Positions 43,196-51,263 are shown, numbered from the stretch's first letter. The stretch is DNA of 64,000 bases from Sphingomonadales bacterium (GCA_028868535.1 JAGWUH010000011.1:1-64000); one strand, 5' to 3'. The notes: generated by a model from the sequence alone, not told the origin. Made by a program: numbers and translations.

Positions 43196-43297
43196 GAGTG
43201 ATTTCAAGTGAAATGGAACATTTCACGGCTGGGAAATCACGAAAAAACAAGAGAATCCAGAGTCGATACCGATTCAATCTGAATGGTATCGACTCTA
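43196..43297 (-). repeat. Two-hairpin dispersed repeat, subfamily A, copy 2
   Basis: In reverse orientation to copy A1: reading the minus strand, TAG (43297-43295, the TetR stop codon) leads into GAGTCGATACC...GGTATCGACTC (a perfect 11-bp stem), a linker GATTCTCTTGTTTTTT, and nested arms GTGATTTC/GAAATCAC and GTGAAA/TTTCAC. Differences from A1 mostly fall in loops or improve pairing. Confidence 0.88.
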
Positions 43298-43885
43298 GCC
43301 GGACCTGCGGCGACGCAGCAGCGCCGCGACGAAGGCACGGAGTTCGGGGTGGCCGTGCGTGATGCCGACGCGCTCCTCGTTGGCGAGCAGGCGGCCGATC
43401 GCGGTGAGAAGCGCGGTGATGCCGGGCGGCGCCAGCGCGGCGCCGTTGACCGTCAGGTCGTCCAGCGACCCGGCCAGCAGCCGCGACGTGGCTTCGCGCG
43501 CCGCATCGGTGACGGCGGCGATGCGCGAACCCAGCGCCTTGCGGTGGTTGGCCAGCGCGAGGAATTCGACGCCCAAGGCGGTGCGGGCGGGCGCGACCTG
43601 CAGGTCCCAGAACGCCGCCAGCGGATCGGGCGCGGCGAGCGCGGCGGCGAGGTCCGCCTGCTGGCGATCGGTCATGCGCTGGTGGAGCGCGACGAAGACG
43701 TCGTCGGTGGCGGGGTAGTAGTAGTGGATCGTCGCGGCGTTGAGGCCGAGTTCCTGGGCGATGCGGCGGGTGCTGACGGCGGCGTAGCCTTCTTCCACCA
43801 TGAGGCGCTCGGTGGTGTCGAGGATCAGCGCGCGGGTGGTTTGCGGATCGCGCCGCACGCGCGGCTTTCGGCCTGTCTGCTCCAT
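43295..43885 (-). CDS. TetR/AcrR family transcriptional regulator
   Basis: A 196-residue repressor-type regulator with an N-terminal helix-turn-helix (TRALILDTTERLMVEEGYAAVSTRRIAQELGLNAATIHYYYPATDDVF, about 18-62) and an unassigned helical ligand domain. It is divergent from the dioxygenase gene, and an 8-of-10 palindrome overlaps that gene's likely promoter. It therefore probably represses the cassette from 43971 to 46754 until a substrate binds. ATG 43885 is used. The stop TAG is part of repeat A2. Confidence 0.92.
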   Translation of the reverse strand: MEQTGRKPRVRRDPQTTRALILDTTERLMVEEGYAAVSTRRIAQELGLNAATIHYYYPATDDVFVALHQRMTDRQQADLAAALAAPDPLAAFWDLQVAPARTALGVEFLALANHRKALGSRIAAVTDAAREATSRLLAGSLDDLTVNGAALAPPGITALLTAIGRLLANEERVGITHGHPELRAFVAALLRRRRSG

Positions 43886-43910
43886 GTCCGCTCCCTGCCC
43901 TGCCGGCCGC

Positions 43911-43950
43911 TTGACGGCAAGCGGCGGCATTACTAAACATGTGTTGAGTA
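43911..43950 (+). promoter_or_regulatory. TauD-cassette promoter and TetR operator candidate
   Basis: TTGACG (43911-43916), 17 nt, then TAAACA (43934-43939) form a promoter for the dioxygenase gene. The near-palindrome TACTAAACAT-GTGTTGAGTA (43931-43950; arms match at 8 of 10) overlaps the -10 element, as expected for a TetR-type repressor site. Confidence 0.6.
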
Positions 43951-43970
43951 GAGAGTCGAGGAGCGGGAGC

Positions 43971-44840
43971 GTGGAGCTGGAACTGGAACCGATCACCCCG
44001 GTGCTGGGCGCGCGCGTGCGGATCGGCGCCGCCGACGTGCTCCGCCCCGGGGTGGCGGAGGCGCTGCTGGCGGCGCTGGACCGGCACGACGTGCTGGTGT
44101 TCCCGCGCATCGGCATCGACGACGACACTTTCCTGGCGCTGACCGCGGCGCTGGGCGAGAAGCACGAAGTGAAGGCGACCGACGACGGATCGGCGGCGAG
44201 CGGCAAGGGCATCTTCCGCGTGGCGCGCGACAAGGACGACCGGACCCAGCGCGAGTTCATCCTCGGCAACGACTTCTGGCACATCGACGGGATGAACTAT
44301 GCGGTGCCGGTGAAGGCGACGCTGCTGAAGTGCGAGCGCGCGCCGCGCGAGGGCGGCGACACCGGCTTCGCCAGCCTGCGCGCGGCGTGGGAGGCGTTGC
44401 CCGCGGCGCGGCGGGAGGCGCTGGCGCCGCTGCGGGTCGGCCATTGCCTGTCCGCCTGCCTGCGGCGGCTGTACGATGCGCCGACGGCGGCGGATTTCGC
44501 GCGGTGGGACGCGGTGTTTGCGCGGGTCGAGCATCCGCTGGCGTGGCGCCGGCGCGACGGGCAAACGACGCTGCTGATCGGCTCCACCGCCAACGACATC
44601 GCCGGGATGGACGCGGCCGAGGGGCGCGCGCTGCTGGACGAGCTGGTGGAGTGGAGCACGCAGGAGCGGTTCACGCTGCGCCACCACTGGCATGACGGCG
44701 ACCTGGTGATCTTCCACAATGCCGGGCTGCTGCATCGCTCGTACCCCTATGGCGACGGCGCCGGGCGGGTCATGCATCGCACGACGCTGAAGGGGAGCGA
44801 GGCGACGACCAGCGGCGGGGCGGCGGCGCTGGCGTATTGA
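43971..44840 (+). CDS. TauD/TfdA family dioxygenase (second copy)
   Basis: A 289-residue Fe(II)/2-oxoglutarate dioxygenase, paralogous to the one at 23581-24396. Iron ligands His104 and Asp106 are in NDFWHIDGMNYAV, matching YWHIDGANDVI in the other copy; GGDTGFASLRAAWEALP and the distal histidine NAGLLHRSYPYG with RVMHRTTLKG complete the site. Start is GTG 43971 after GGAGCGGGAG. It heads a TetR-controlled run with ABM, SMP-30 and NTF2-like genes, suggesting a degradative pathway of unknown substrate. Confidence 0.91.
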   Translation: MELELEPITPVLGARVRIGAADVLRPGVAEALLAALDRHDVLVFPRIGIDDDTFLALTAALGEKHEVKATDDGSAASGKGIFRVARDKDDRTQREFILGNDFWHIDGMNYAVPVKATLLKCERAPREGGDTGFASLRAAWEALPAARREALAPLRVGHCLSACLRRLYDAPTAADFARWDAVFARVEHPLAWRRRDGQTTLLIGSTANDIAGMDAAEGRALLDELVEWSTQERFTLRHHWHDGDLVIFHNAGLLHRSYPYGDGAGRVMHRTTLKGSEATTSGGAAALAY

Positions 44841-44860
44841 GCCGGACAGGGAGACGGGCA

Positions 44861-45148
44861 ATGGTGCTGGAACGGGCCGAGATCATGATCCAGCCGGGGC
44901 GGATGGAGGAGTTCCTGACGTTTTTCCGCGAGACCGTGCTGCCGCTGACCGCGCAGTTCACCGGGCTGATTGCGTTCCGGGCGCTGCGCGGGGTGGAGGA
45001 TGCCGATTCGGTGATGTTCCTGGCGGAATGGGAATCGATCGAGGCGCACCTGGCGTCGCGGCCCGAGCCGGCGCACGAGCAGTTTCGCCAATACGTGCGG
45101 CCGTTCATTTCGGGCGCGAAGACCACCGTGCATTTCACGCCGATCTGA
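44861..45148 (+). CDS. ABM-domain protein (antibiotic biosynthesis monooxygenase-like)
   Basis: A 95-residue dimeric alpha+beta-barrel protein: VLERAEIMIQPGRMEEFLTFFRETVLPL is the first strand and helix, FRALRGVEDADSVMFLAEWESIEAHLAS the conserved middle with the W/E signature. Such proteins oxidise quinols or polyphenols without cofactor, or act as small lyases. ATG 44861 follows GGGAGA; an earlier TTG in frame is unlikely. It lies 20 nt after the dioxygenase. Confidence 0.85.
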   Translation: MVLERAEIMIQPGRMEEFLTFFRETVLPLTAQFTGLIAFRALRGVEDADSVMFLAEWESIEAHLASRPEPAHEQFRQYVRPFISGAKTTVHFTPI

Positions 45149-45185
45149 CCGGGGCAAGAGGATGGGGAGGATGGGGAGAACGGCG

Positions 45186-46073
45186 ATGCGGATTACCCGG
45201 TTGGATGCGCCGGTCTGCGCCGGGGGCGAGAACCCGATGTGGGACGCGCGGCGGCAGGTGCTGCACTTCATCGACAACAGCGGGATGAAGGTGCACAGCT
45301 TCGACCCCGCCAGCGGGACGACGCGGACGCTGGCGATGCCGGCCGTCATCACCACGCTGGTGCTGCGCGCGGGCGGCGGCGCGGTGGTGACGCTGCGCAG
45401 CGGCATCCACTTCCTCGACCTCGACAGCGGCGCGCTCGAACCGGTGCATCCGCTGCCCGATCCGCCGCCCTACGTGTGGAACGACGGCAAGGTCGATGCG
45501 CGGGGGCGGTTCGTGATCGGCGCCAGCACCGCCAATTTCGCGGCGCCGGGGCCGGACGGCGGGCTGTTCCGGCTCGACCCCGATGGCGGGCTGAGCCGGC
45601 TGGACAGTGGCATCCACTTTTCCAACGGGCCGTGCTGGTCGCCCGACGGCGGCACGCTGTACTTTTCCGATAGCTGGCTGAACACGATTTATGCCTACGA
45701 CTACGACGGTGAGACCGGTACGGTGGCCAACCGGCGCGTATTCGCGGAGACGACGGCGCTGGGCGGGCTGCCCGACGGCGCCACCGTCGATGCCGACGGG
45801 CTGCTGTGGGTGGCGCTGTTCCGCGCCGGGAAAGTGGCGGCGTTCCGGCCCGATGGCACGCTGGCGCGGACGATCGCGATGCCGGTGCGGCTGGTTTCGA
45901 GCGTGGGGTTCGGCGGGCCGGATCTCGACCGGCTCTACGTCACCACGATCGCGCACGACGTGGCCGGCGCGGCGCAAGGCGCGGGCGGCGGCGAGGAAGC
46001 GCAGGCGGGCAGCCTGTTTGTGATCGAGGGGCTGGACGCGCAAGGCCGGCCCGAGCCATTGTTTGCCGGGTAA
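45186..46073 (+). CDS. SMP-30/gluconolactonase/LRE family protein
   Basis: A 295-residue six-bladed beta-propeller, a metal-dependent lactonase family. Landmarks: the metal-binding Glu in AGGENPMWDARRQVLHFID, WNDGKVDARGRFVIG, GIHFSNGPCWSPDGGTLYFSDSW with the metal Asn, and LPDGATVDADGLLWVALF with the catalytic Asp. ATG 45186 follows GGGGAGAA; ATG 45162 is possible. Probably opens a lactone in the pathway of this cassette. Confidence 0.9.
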   Translation: MRITRLDAPVCAGGENPMWDARRQVLHFIDNSGMKVHSFDPASGTTRTLAMPAVITTLVLRAGGGAVVTLRSGIHFLDLDSGALEPVHPLPDPPPYVWNDGKVDARGRFVIGASTANFAAPGPDGGLFRLDPDGGLSRLDSGIHFSNGPCWSPDGGTLYFSDSWLNTIYAYDYDGETGTVANRRVFAETTALGGLPDGATVDADGLLWVALFRAGKVAAFRPDGTLARTIAMPVRLVSSVGFGGPDLDRLYVTTIAHDVAGAAQGAGGGEEAQAGSLFVIEGLDAQGRPEPLFAG

Positions 46074-46078
46074 GCCAT

Positions 46079-46180
46079 AACGTTTTTCGAACGGAGTGGC
46101 GCACGAAGTGACTCGGAAAAACGCGGAAAACAAAGAATCTAGAGCGCCCGATCTGATTCAATCAGATCGGAACGCGGTCC
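46079..46180 (+). repeat. Two-hairpin dispersed repeat, subfamily B, copy 2
   Basis: Same orientation as copy B1 and nearly identical over CGTTTTTCGAACGGAGTGG and CACGAAGTGACTCGGAAAAACG, with the linker AAAACAAAGAATCTAGAGCG and the hairpin CCGATCTGATT-CA-ATCAGATCGG-like. It lies between SMP-30 and the NTF2-like gene, ending about 4 nt before the latter's ribosome-binding site. Unlike the other three copies it does not provide a stop codon. Confidence 0.88.
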
Positions 46181-46193
46181 AAGGGAGAACGGC

Positions 46194-46754
46194 ATGTCTG
46201 GAATCGAGGAACGGCTGGCGGCGGTGGAGGCGAAGCTGCGCGAGCTCGACGACCGCCAGGCGATCTATGACTGCATCCGGCGCGCGGCGCGCGGCAACGA
46301 CCGTTTCGACGCGGAGCTGACCAACGCCAGCTATCACCCCGATTCGATCCACGACAACGGCCGCAAGCGGGTGAATGCCGCGCACTATGGCGAGGAGGCG
46401 AACGCCGCGCACGGCATGCTGTTCGACGCCAACCTGCACAACGTGACGATGCACTTGTGCGAGATCGACGGCGACGTTGCCCATGCCGAAAGCTACAGCC
46501 TGGGGCTGTTCCTCGACAAGGGCGGCGAGACCGGGCGGGCATTGGCCGGGCGCTATATCGACCGGCTGGAACGGCGCGACGGCGAATGGCGGATCGCGGT
46601 GCGGCGGACGACGGTGGAAGTGGCGCTGGAAGGCCGCGCGGTGCTGCCGGGCGGCATGGCGCTGGCGGGATCGAACTACCTGAAGGGCGCGCGCGACCGG
46701 AGCGACCTTTCGTATGCGCGGCCGCTGCCCGACAGCGGCGGGGCGCAGTGGTAA
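46194..46754 (+). CDS. NTF2/SnoaL-like domain protein (second copy)
   Basis: A 186-residue NTF2-fold protein starting with the same helical pattern as the protein at 18964 (MSGIEERLAAVEAKLRELDDRQAIYDCIRRAARGNDR). HGMLFDANLHNVTMHLCEIDGDVAHAES and GRYIDRLERRDGEWRIAVRRTTVE are the central and final strands. SnoaL_4-type relatives include dehydratases and isomerases of catabolic clusters. ATG 46194 has AAGGGAGAA just upstream, abutting repeat B2. Last gene of the TetR-controlled cassette. Confidence 0.83.
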   Translation: MSGIEERLAAVEAKLRELDDRQAIYDCIRRAARGNDRFDAELTNASYHPDSIHDNGRKRVNAAHYGEEANAAHGMLFDANLHNVTMHLCEIDGDVAHAESYSLGLFLDKGGETGRALAGRYIDRLERRDGEWRIAVRRTTVEVALEGRAVLPGGMALAGSNYLKGARDRSDLSYARPLPDSGGAQW

Positions 46755-46770
46755 GCGGACGGCGGGACCG

Positions 46771-47109
46771 TCAGTCGGGGACGACGACGATCCGCAGGGC
46801 CGGTTCGCCCGCGACGATGGCGAGCAGGCGATCGATGTTGGGATGCGCGCCCGGGCGGGCGCGAGCATCGGCGGTGTGCTCGGCAAACAGGGCCAGGCCA
46901 TGTTCGGCGGCGGCGCGGTCCAGCGTGCCGAAGCGCTGGTTGAGGTGCTGGTAGACCGCCAGCGAGCCCTGCTTGCCCGGCTGGTTCTCGATCGACGCGA
47001 CGAGCGCGCCGGACGGATCGGCAAGGTCGATCCGCCGGATGCCGGCGATCGCGGGAAGCTGCGCAAGATTGTCCTTGAAGTGCGCGCCGGGCTGGATTTC
47101 GTCGGGCAT
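46771..47109 (-). CDS. DUF2322 family protein
   Basis: 112 residues with the complete DUF2322 pattern: LPAIAGIRRIDLADPSGALVASIENQPGKQGSLAVYQHLNQRFG, then AAAEHGLALFAEHTADARARPGAHPNIDRLLAIVAG. The family is uncharacterised. It lies downstream of purD by 39 nt on the same strand and may be co-transcribed, and it is convergent with the NTF2-like gene. Confidence 0.88.
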   Translation of the reverse strand: MPDEIQPGAHFKDNLAQLPAIAGIRRIDLADPSGALVASIENQPGKQGSLAVYQHLNQRFGTLDRAAAEHGLALFAEHTADARARPGAHPNIDRLLAIVAGEPALRIVVVPD

Positions 47110-47148
47110 GGCCGGTTCCTCGGATGGTCGGGATTTCGGGAGGCGCGT

Positions 47149-48447
47149 TCAGGCGGGCGTGGCGCTTTCGCGCTCGACCTCGCGCCAGCCGATGTCGCGG
47201 CGGCAGAACAGCTCCGGCGCGGTGATCGCGTCGACGGCGGCGTAGGCGGCGGCCTGTGCCTCGGCGACGGTGCGGCCGCGCGCGGTGACGTTGAGGACGC
47301 GGCCGCCGCTCGCCGTCAGCACGCCGTCGATGCCGAGCGCGGTGCCGGCGTGGAAGACGCGGGCGCCGGCCGCCTCGGCCGCCGGGATGCCGTCGATGCG
47401 GCCGCCCTTCTGCGGGGTGCCGGGGTAGCCTTGCGCCGCCATCACCACCGTCAGCGCCGGATCGTCAGAGAAGCGCGGCGGTTCGATCGCGGCGAGGCGG
47501 TTTTCGGCGCAGGCGAGCAGCAGTTCGCCGAGATCGCTTTCGAGCCGCATCATCAGCACCTGGCATTCGGGATCGCCGAAGCGGGCGTTGTATTCGATCA
47601 GCTTGGGGCCGTCGCGCGTGAGCATCAGGCCGGCGTAGAGCACGCCGGAGTAGGGCATGCCGGCGTCCGCCATCGCCTTGACGGTGGGGGCGACGATGCG
47701 GACCATCGCTTCGCCCTCGAGCTCGGGCGTGAGCACGCGGGCCGGGCTGTAGGCGCCCATGCCGCCGGTGTTGGGGCCGGTATCGCCATCGCCGACGCGC
47801 TTGTGATCCTGTGCCGAGGCGAGCGGGACGATGGTGGCGCCGTCGGTCAGCGCGAAGAAGGAGGCTTCCTCGCCCTCCAGGAATTCCTCGATCACCGCTT
47901 CCGCCCCGGCGCTACCGAAGCGGCCGGCGAAGATGTCGTCGACCGCCTCGTCGGCTTCGGCGCGGGTCATGGCGACGGTGACGCCCTTGCCGGCGGCGAG
48001 GCCATCGGCCTTGATCACCACCGGGATGCCGAAGGCGTCGAGCGCGGCGAGCGCGCCGTCGCGGCTGGTGACGCGCTGGTAGCCGGCGGTGGGGATGTCG
48101 GCGCGGGCGCAGAGATCCTTGGTGAAGCCTTTCGAGCCTTCGAGCTGGGCGGCGAGCTTCGACGGGCCGAACACCGCGAAGCCGGCGCCGCGCAGCGAAT
48201 CGGCGAGGCCATCGACCAGCGGCGCCTCGGGCCCGACGACGACGAGGCCGATGCGCTGGGCTTCGCAGAAGGCGATGGCGGCGGCGTGATCGGTGACGTC
48301 GAGGTTGACGAGCGTGGCGTGCGCGGCGATGCCGGGATTGCCGGGGGCAGCGTAGAGTGTGCCGCCGCCGTGCAGCAGCGAGGATTGCGCCAGCTTCCAT
48401 GCCAGCGCATGTTCGCGCCCGCCCGAACCAAGCAGAAGGATGTTCAT
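47149..48447 (-). CDS. purD: Phosphoribosylamine-glycine ligase (GAR synthetase)
   Basis: PurD makes glycinamide ribonucleotide in purine synthesis. The 432-residue ATP-grasp protein has [19 protein letters not shown] at the N-terminus, [71 protein letters not shown] and [15 protein letters not shown], all canonical. The start ATG is fixed by the N-terminal motif; it overlaps the start codon of divergent xseA by two bases. Confidence 0.98.
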   Translation of the reverse strand: MNILLLGSGGREHALAWKLAQSSLLHGGGTLYAAPGNPGIAAHATLVNLDVTDHAAAIAFCEAQRIGLVVVGPEAPLVDGLADSLRGAGFAVFGPSKLAAQLEGSKGFTKDLCARADIPTAGYQRVTSRDGALAALDAFGIPVVIKADGLAAGKGVTVAMTRAEADEAVDDIFAGRFGSAGAEAVIEEFLEGEEASFFALTDGATIVPLASAQDHKRVGDGDTGPNTGGMGAYSPARVLTPELEGEAMVRIVAPTVKAMADAGMPYSGVLYAGLMLTRDGPKLIEYNARFGDPECQVLMMRLESDLGELLLACAENRLAAIEPPRFSDDPALTVVMAAQGYPGTPQKGGRIDGIPAAEAAGARVFHAGTALGIDGVLTASGGRVLNVTARGRTVAEAQAAAYAAVDAITAPELFCRRDIGWREVERESATPA

Positions 48448-49921
48448 GACGCCCGCGCCCTTCGATGAGGATGCCCCCGAAGGGGCGAACGGCGGGCTGG
48501 TAGCGAAGGACCGCGCCGGGGACAACGCCGCGCCGATGTCGGTGAGCGAGATTTCCGCGCTGCTGAAGCGGACGGTGGAGGAACGGTTCGGCTTCGTGCG
48601 GCTGCGCGGCGAGCTTTCCGGGGTGAAGCGGGCGGGATCGGGGCATCTCTACCTGTGCCTGAAGGACGAGAATGCGCGGCTCGACGGGGTGATGTGGCGC
48701 GGCAGCGCGCAGCGGCTGTCGTTCCTGCCCGAGGACGGGGTCGAGGTGATCGTCACCGGCAAGCTGACGACCTATCCCGGGCGATCGAACTACCAGATCG
48801 TCATCGACCGGATGGAGATCGCCGGCGAGGGCGCGTTGCTGGCGCTGCTGGCGAAGACGCGGGCGCGGCTGGAGGCGGAAGGGCTGTTCGATCGCGCCAG
48901 GAAGCGGGCGCTGCCGTTCCTGCCGCGCACGATCGGGGTGGTGACGTCGCCGACCGGGGCGGTGATCCGCGACATCCTGCACCGGCTGGCCGACCGCTTC
49001 CCGAGCCACGTGCTGGTCTGGCCGGTGCTGGTGCAGGGGCAGGGCGCGGCGGCGCAGGTGGCGGCGGCGGTGCGGGGGTTTTCGGCATTGCCCCACGATG
49101 GCCCGGTGGCGCGGCCGGATGTGGTGATCGTCGCGCGCGGGGGCGGCTCGATCGAGGACCTGTGGGCGTTCAACGAGGAGGAGGTGGTGCGGGCGATCGC
49201 GGCATCGACCATTCCGGTGATCAGTGCCGTCGGGCACGAGACCGACACGACGCTGGCCGACTTTGCCGCCGACCTGCGCGCGCCGACGCCGACCGCCGCC
49301 GCCGAGATCGCGGTGCCGGTGCTGGAGGAGCTGCGCGCGCAGGTGATCGAGCTGGGGTTGCGCAAGCGGCGGGCGGTGATGCGGCCCGTGAGCCTGGGGC
49401 GCGAGCGGCTGGAGGCGCGCAGCCAGCGGCTGCCGCGGCCCGAGGCGCTGCTGGCGGCAGCGAGCCAGCGGCTGGACGAGCAGGGCGAGAAGCTGCGGCG
49501 CGGATTGGGCGAGCGGATCGCGGTGGCGCGGCACGACCTGGCGGGGAGCGCGGGACGGCTGTCGTTGCCGTTGCTGTCCTCGCGGCTGGCGCGGGCGCGC
49601 GACCGGCTGGCGGGGCAACGGCTGACGCCAATGGCCTTGACCGCGCGGCTGGCGCAGGAGCGGGCGCGGCTGGATGCGCTGGCGCGGATCGCGCAATCGC
49701 TGAACCCCGATGCGGTGCTGCAGCGCGGCTATGTGCGCGTGACCGGGGCTGACGGGCGGACGCTGGTCAGCCGCGCGCAGGCGGGGGGCGAGGCGGCGCT
49801 GTCGTTGCACTTCCGCGACGGGGCACTGGCGGTGGTGCCGGTGGGCGGGGCACTGCCGCCGAAGCCGCGCGCGACGGGGCGGAAGCCCGACGGGCCGCGG
49901 CAGGACGATTTGTTCGGATAG
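48446..49921 (+). CDS. xseA: Exodeoxyribonuclease VII large subunit
   Basis: XseA is the catalytic subunit of ExoVII, degrading single-stranded DNA. The 491-residue protein has the OB-fold [49 protein letters not shown], the catalytic core [39 protein letters not shown] and [27 protein letters not shown], then long coiled-coil helices. ATG 48446 follows AGAAGGATG and fits the sphingomonad DEDAPEG leader; ATG 48536 is an alternative that would leave about 88 bp between the divergent genes. DUF2093 follows 23 nt later. Confidence 0.96.
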   Translation: MTPAPFDEDAPEGANGGLVAKDRAGDNAAPMSVSEISALLKRTVEERFGFVRLRGELSGVKRAGSGHLYLCLKDENARLDGVMWRGSAQRLSFLPEDGVEVIVTGKLTTYPGRSNYQIVIDRMEIAGEGALLALLAKTRARLEAEGLFDRARKRALPFLPRTIGVVTSPTGAVIRDILHRLADRFPSHVLVWPVLVQGQGAAAQVAAAVRGFSALPHDGPVARPDVVIVARGGGSIEDLWAFNEEEVVRAIAASTIPVISAVGHETDTTLADFAADLRAPTPTAAAEIAVPVLEELRAQVIELGLRKRRAVMRPVSLGRERLEARSQRLPRPEALLAAASQRLDEQGEKLRRGLGERIAVARHDLAGSAGRLSLPLLSSRLARARDRLAGQRLTPMALTARLAQERARLDALARIAQSLNPDAVLQRGYVRVTGADGRTLVSRAQAGGEAALSLHFRDGALAVVPVGGALPPKPRATGRKPDGPRQDDLFG

Positions 49922-49944
49922 GCGAATTCTGCTAGCGAGGGGCC

Positions 49945-50148
49945 ATGCTGATGTCTTCTGCCGATCGCCCTGCTGTTCTGCGCTATGAACCCAACGGGTT
50001 TCGCGCGCTCAGCCCGGGCAAGTTCGTCGTCTGCGCGGTGAGCGGGGAGCGGATCCCGCTGGAAGAGCTGCGCTATTGGAGCGTCGAACGCCAGGAGGCC
50101 TATGCCAGCCCGGAGCTGGCGACGCGGCGGATGCTGGGCCAGGGCTGA
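49945..50148 (+). CDS. DUF2093 family protein
   Basis: 67 residues: YEPNGFRALSPGKFVVCAVSGERIPLEELRYWSVERQEAYASPELATRR is the full DUF2093 signature, a small zinc-ribbon-like protein commonly found directly after xseA in Alphaproteobacteria. Two adjacent ATG codons are available; 49945 is used. Function unknown. The M23 peptidase gene starts 2 nt after the stop. Confidence 0.9.
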   Translation: MLMSSADRPAVLRYEPNGFRALSPGKFVVCAVSGERIPLEELRYWSVERQEAYASPELATRRMLGQG

Positions 50149-50150
50149 CA

Positions 50151-50990
50151 ATGACCGGCCGGCGCGCGGTGCTGGCGGGGCTGGCGGGCATGGTGGCGAT
50201 GTCCGGCGCGCGCGGCGCGCGGGCAAGGATCGCGGCGGCGCCGATCACGATCGACCCGGGCGCGGCGATGACCCAGGGCGGCTGGTTGCGCGGGCGGGCG
50301 CAGCCGGGCGTGCTGACGCTTGACGGGCGGCCGGTGCCGGTGGCCGCGGACGGGGCGTTCCTGGTGGCGTTCGACCGGGACTGCGGGGCGGGTGCCGAAC
50401 TGGCGCTGGCGCCGCCGGGCGCGGCACGGTTCGTGGTGCCCCTGGCGATCGCGCCGCGCGCCTGGCGGATCGAACAGGTCGACGCGCCGTTCCATCCGCC
50501 GGCCATGCCCGATGCGGCGTTCCTGGCCACGCGCAAGCTGGAACTGGCGCGGATCGAGGCGGCGCGGGCGCTGCAGACCGGGGCTGCGGGGTGGCGGCAG
50601 CATTTCCGCTGGCCGGCGCAAGGGCGGATTTCGGGGCGGTTCGGGGCGCAGCGCGTCTATCGCGGGACGCCGGGCACCTATCATTCGGGCACTGACATCG
50701 CCGGCGGGGCGGGTGCGCCGATCACCGCCCCGGCGGACGGGGTGGTGATCCTCGCGGCGGAGACGGCGTTCACGCTGGAAGGCCACCTGCTGATGATCGA
50801 CCACGGCATGGGGCTCAACAGCGCTTTGCTGCATTGCTCGGCGTTGCTGGTGCACGAGGGCGAGGTCGTGCGGCAGGGGCAGGAGATCGCCCGCATCGGC
50901 ATGACCGGGCGGGCGACCGGGCCGCACCTGCACTGGAGCCTGCGCTGGGGCGAGGCGCGGCTGGACCCGGAACTGTTCGCCGGAGCCTGA
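50151..50990 (+). CDS. M23 family metallopeptidase (lysostaphin/LytM fold)
   Basis: A 279-residue exported peptidase: an RR-containing signal (MTGRRAVLAGLAGMVAMSGARGARA), a beta-rich middle domain (about 30-150), and a LytM domain with TYHSGTDIAGGAGAPITAPADGVVILA (first zinc ligands His/Asp) and GHLLMIDHGMGLNSALLHCSALLVHEGEVVRQGQEIARIGMTGRATGPHLHWSLRW (HxH). The usual residues for activity appear present, so it likely cleaves peptidoglycan crosslinks. Translationally close to DUF2093. Confidence 0.93.
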   Translation: MTGRRAVLAGLAGMVAMSGARGARARIAAAPITIDPGAAMTQGGWLRGRAQPGVLTLDGRPVPVAADGAFLVAFDRDCGAGAELALAPPGAARFVVPLAIAPRAWRIEQVDAPFHPPAMPDAAFLATRKLELARIEAARALQTGAAGWRQHFRWPAQGRISGRFGAQRVYRGTPGTYHSGTDIAGGAGAPITAPADGVVILAAETAFTLEGHLLMIDHGMGLNSALLHCSALLVHEGEVVRQGQEIARIGMTGRATGPHLHWSLRWGEARLDPELFAGA

Positions 50991-51123
50991 CGCTCGATTG
51001 CGATTCGCGACGGAAAGGGCCGTCGGTGCCCGGGAGGGGGCGTGCCCGACCGCCTGCGCGAGGGCGGCTTGGCGCGATTGCATCGTCGTCGGCCGGCTGC
51101 ACATTTGCTGCGAGACGATTTCG

Positions 51124-51139
51124 CTGACATCGCTGTTAG
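51124..51139. promoter_or_regulatory. CTGACAT-type operator box, distal copy
   Basis: CTGACATCGCTGTTAG, an imperfect palindrome with a central CG. It matches the proximal copy at 15 of 16 positions and lies 140 bp further upstream. Confidence 0.55.
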
Positions 51140-51176
51140 TATCGCCGCAAACGTCTGCAGGCGCAGCAATGTTGCG

Positions 51177-51200
51177 CGCAAACGATTGTCGCAAACGATT
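51177..51200 (+). repeat. Direct repeat CGCAAACGATT x2
   Basis: Two exact 11-mers separated by 2 nt, giving a 13-bp period, located between the two operator-like boxes. Could be tandem half-sites of a regulator. Confidence 0.55.
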
Positions 51201-51228
51201 TACAACTACCTGATTTATTGTGGTTTTT

Positions 51229-51246
51229 TGTGACATTATCGTCACA
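51229..51246. promoter_or_regulatory. Palindrome TGTGAC-N6-GTCACA
   Basis: Perfect 6-bp arms around ATTATC. It resembles a CRP-family site, but the TGTGA/TCACA halves are 8 rather than 6 nt apart. Confidence 0.45.
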
Positions 51247-51263
51247 GCGTTGCGGCAAAATCA

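Noticed and set aside
51229..51246. CRP binding site
   Set aside because: Half-sites are 8 nt apart instead of 6, so kept only as an unassigned palindrome.
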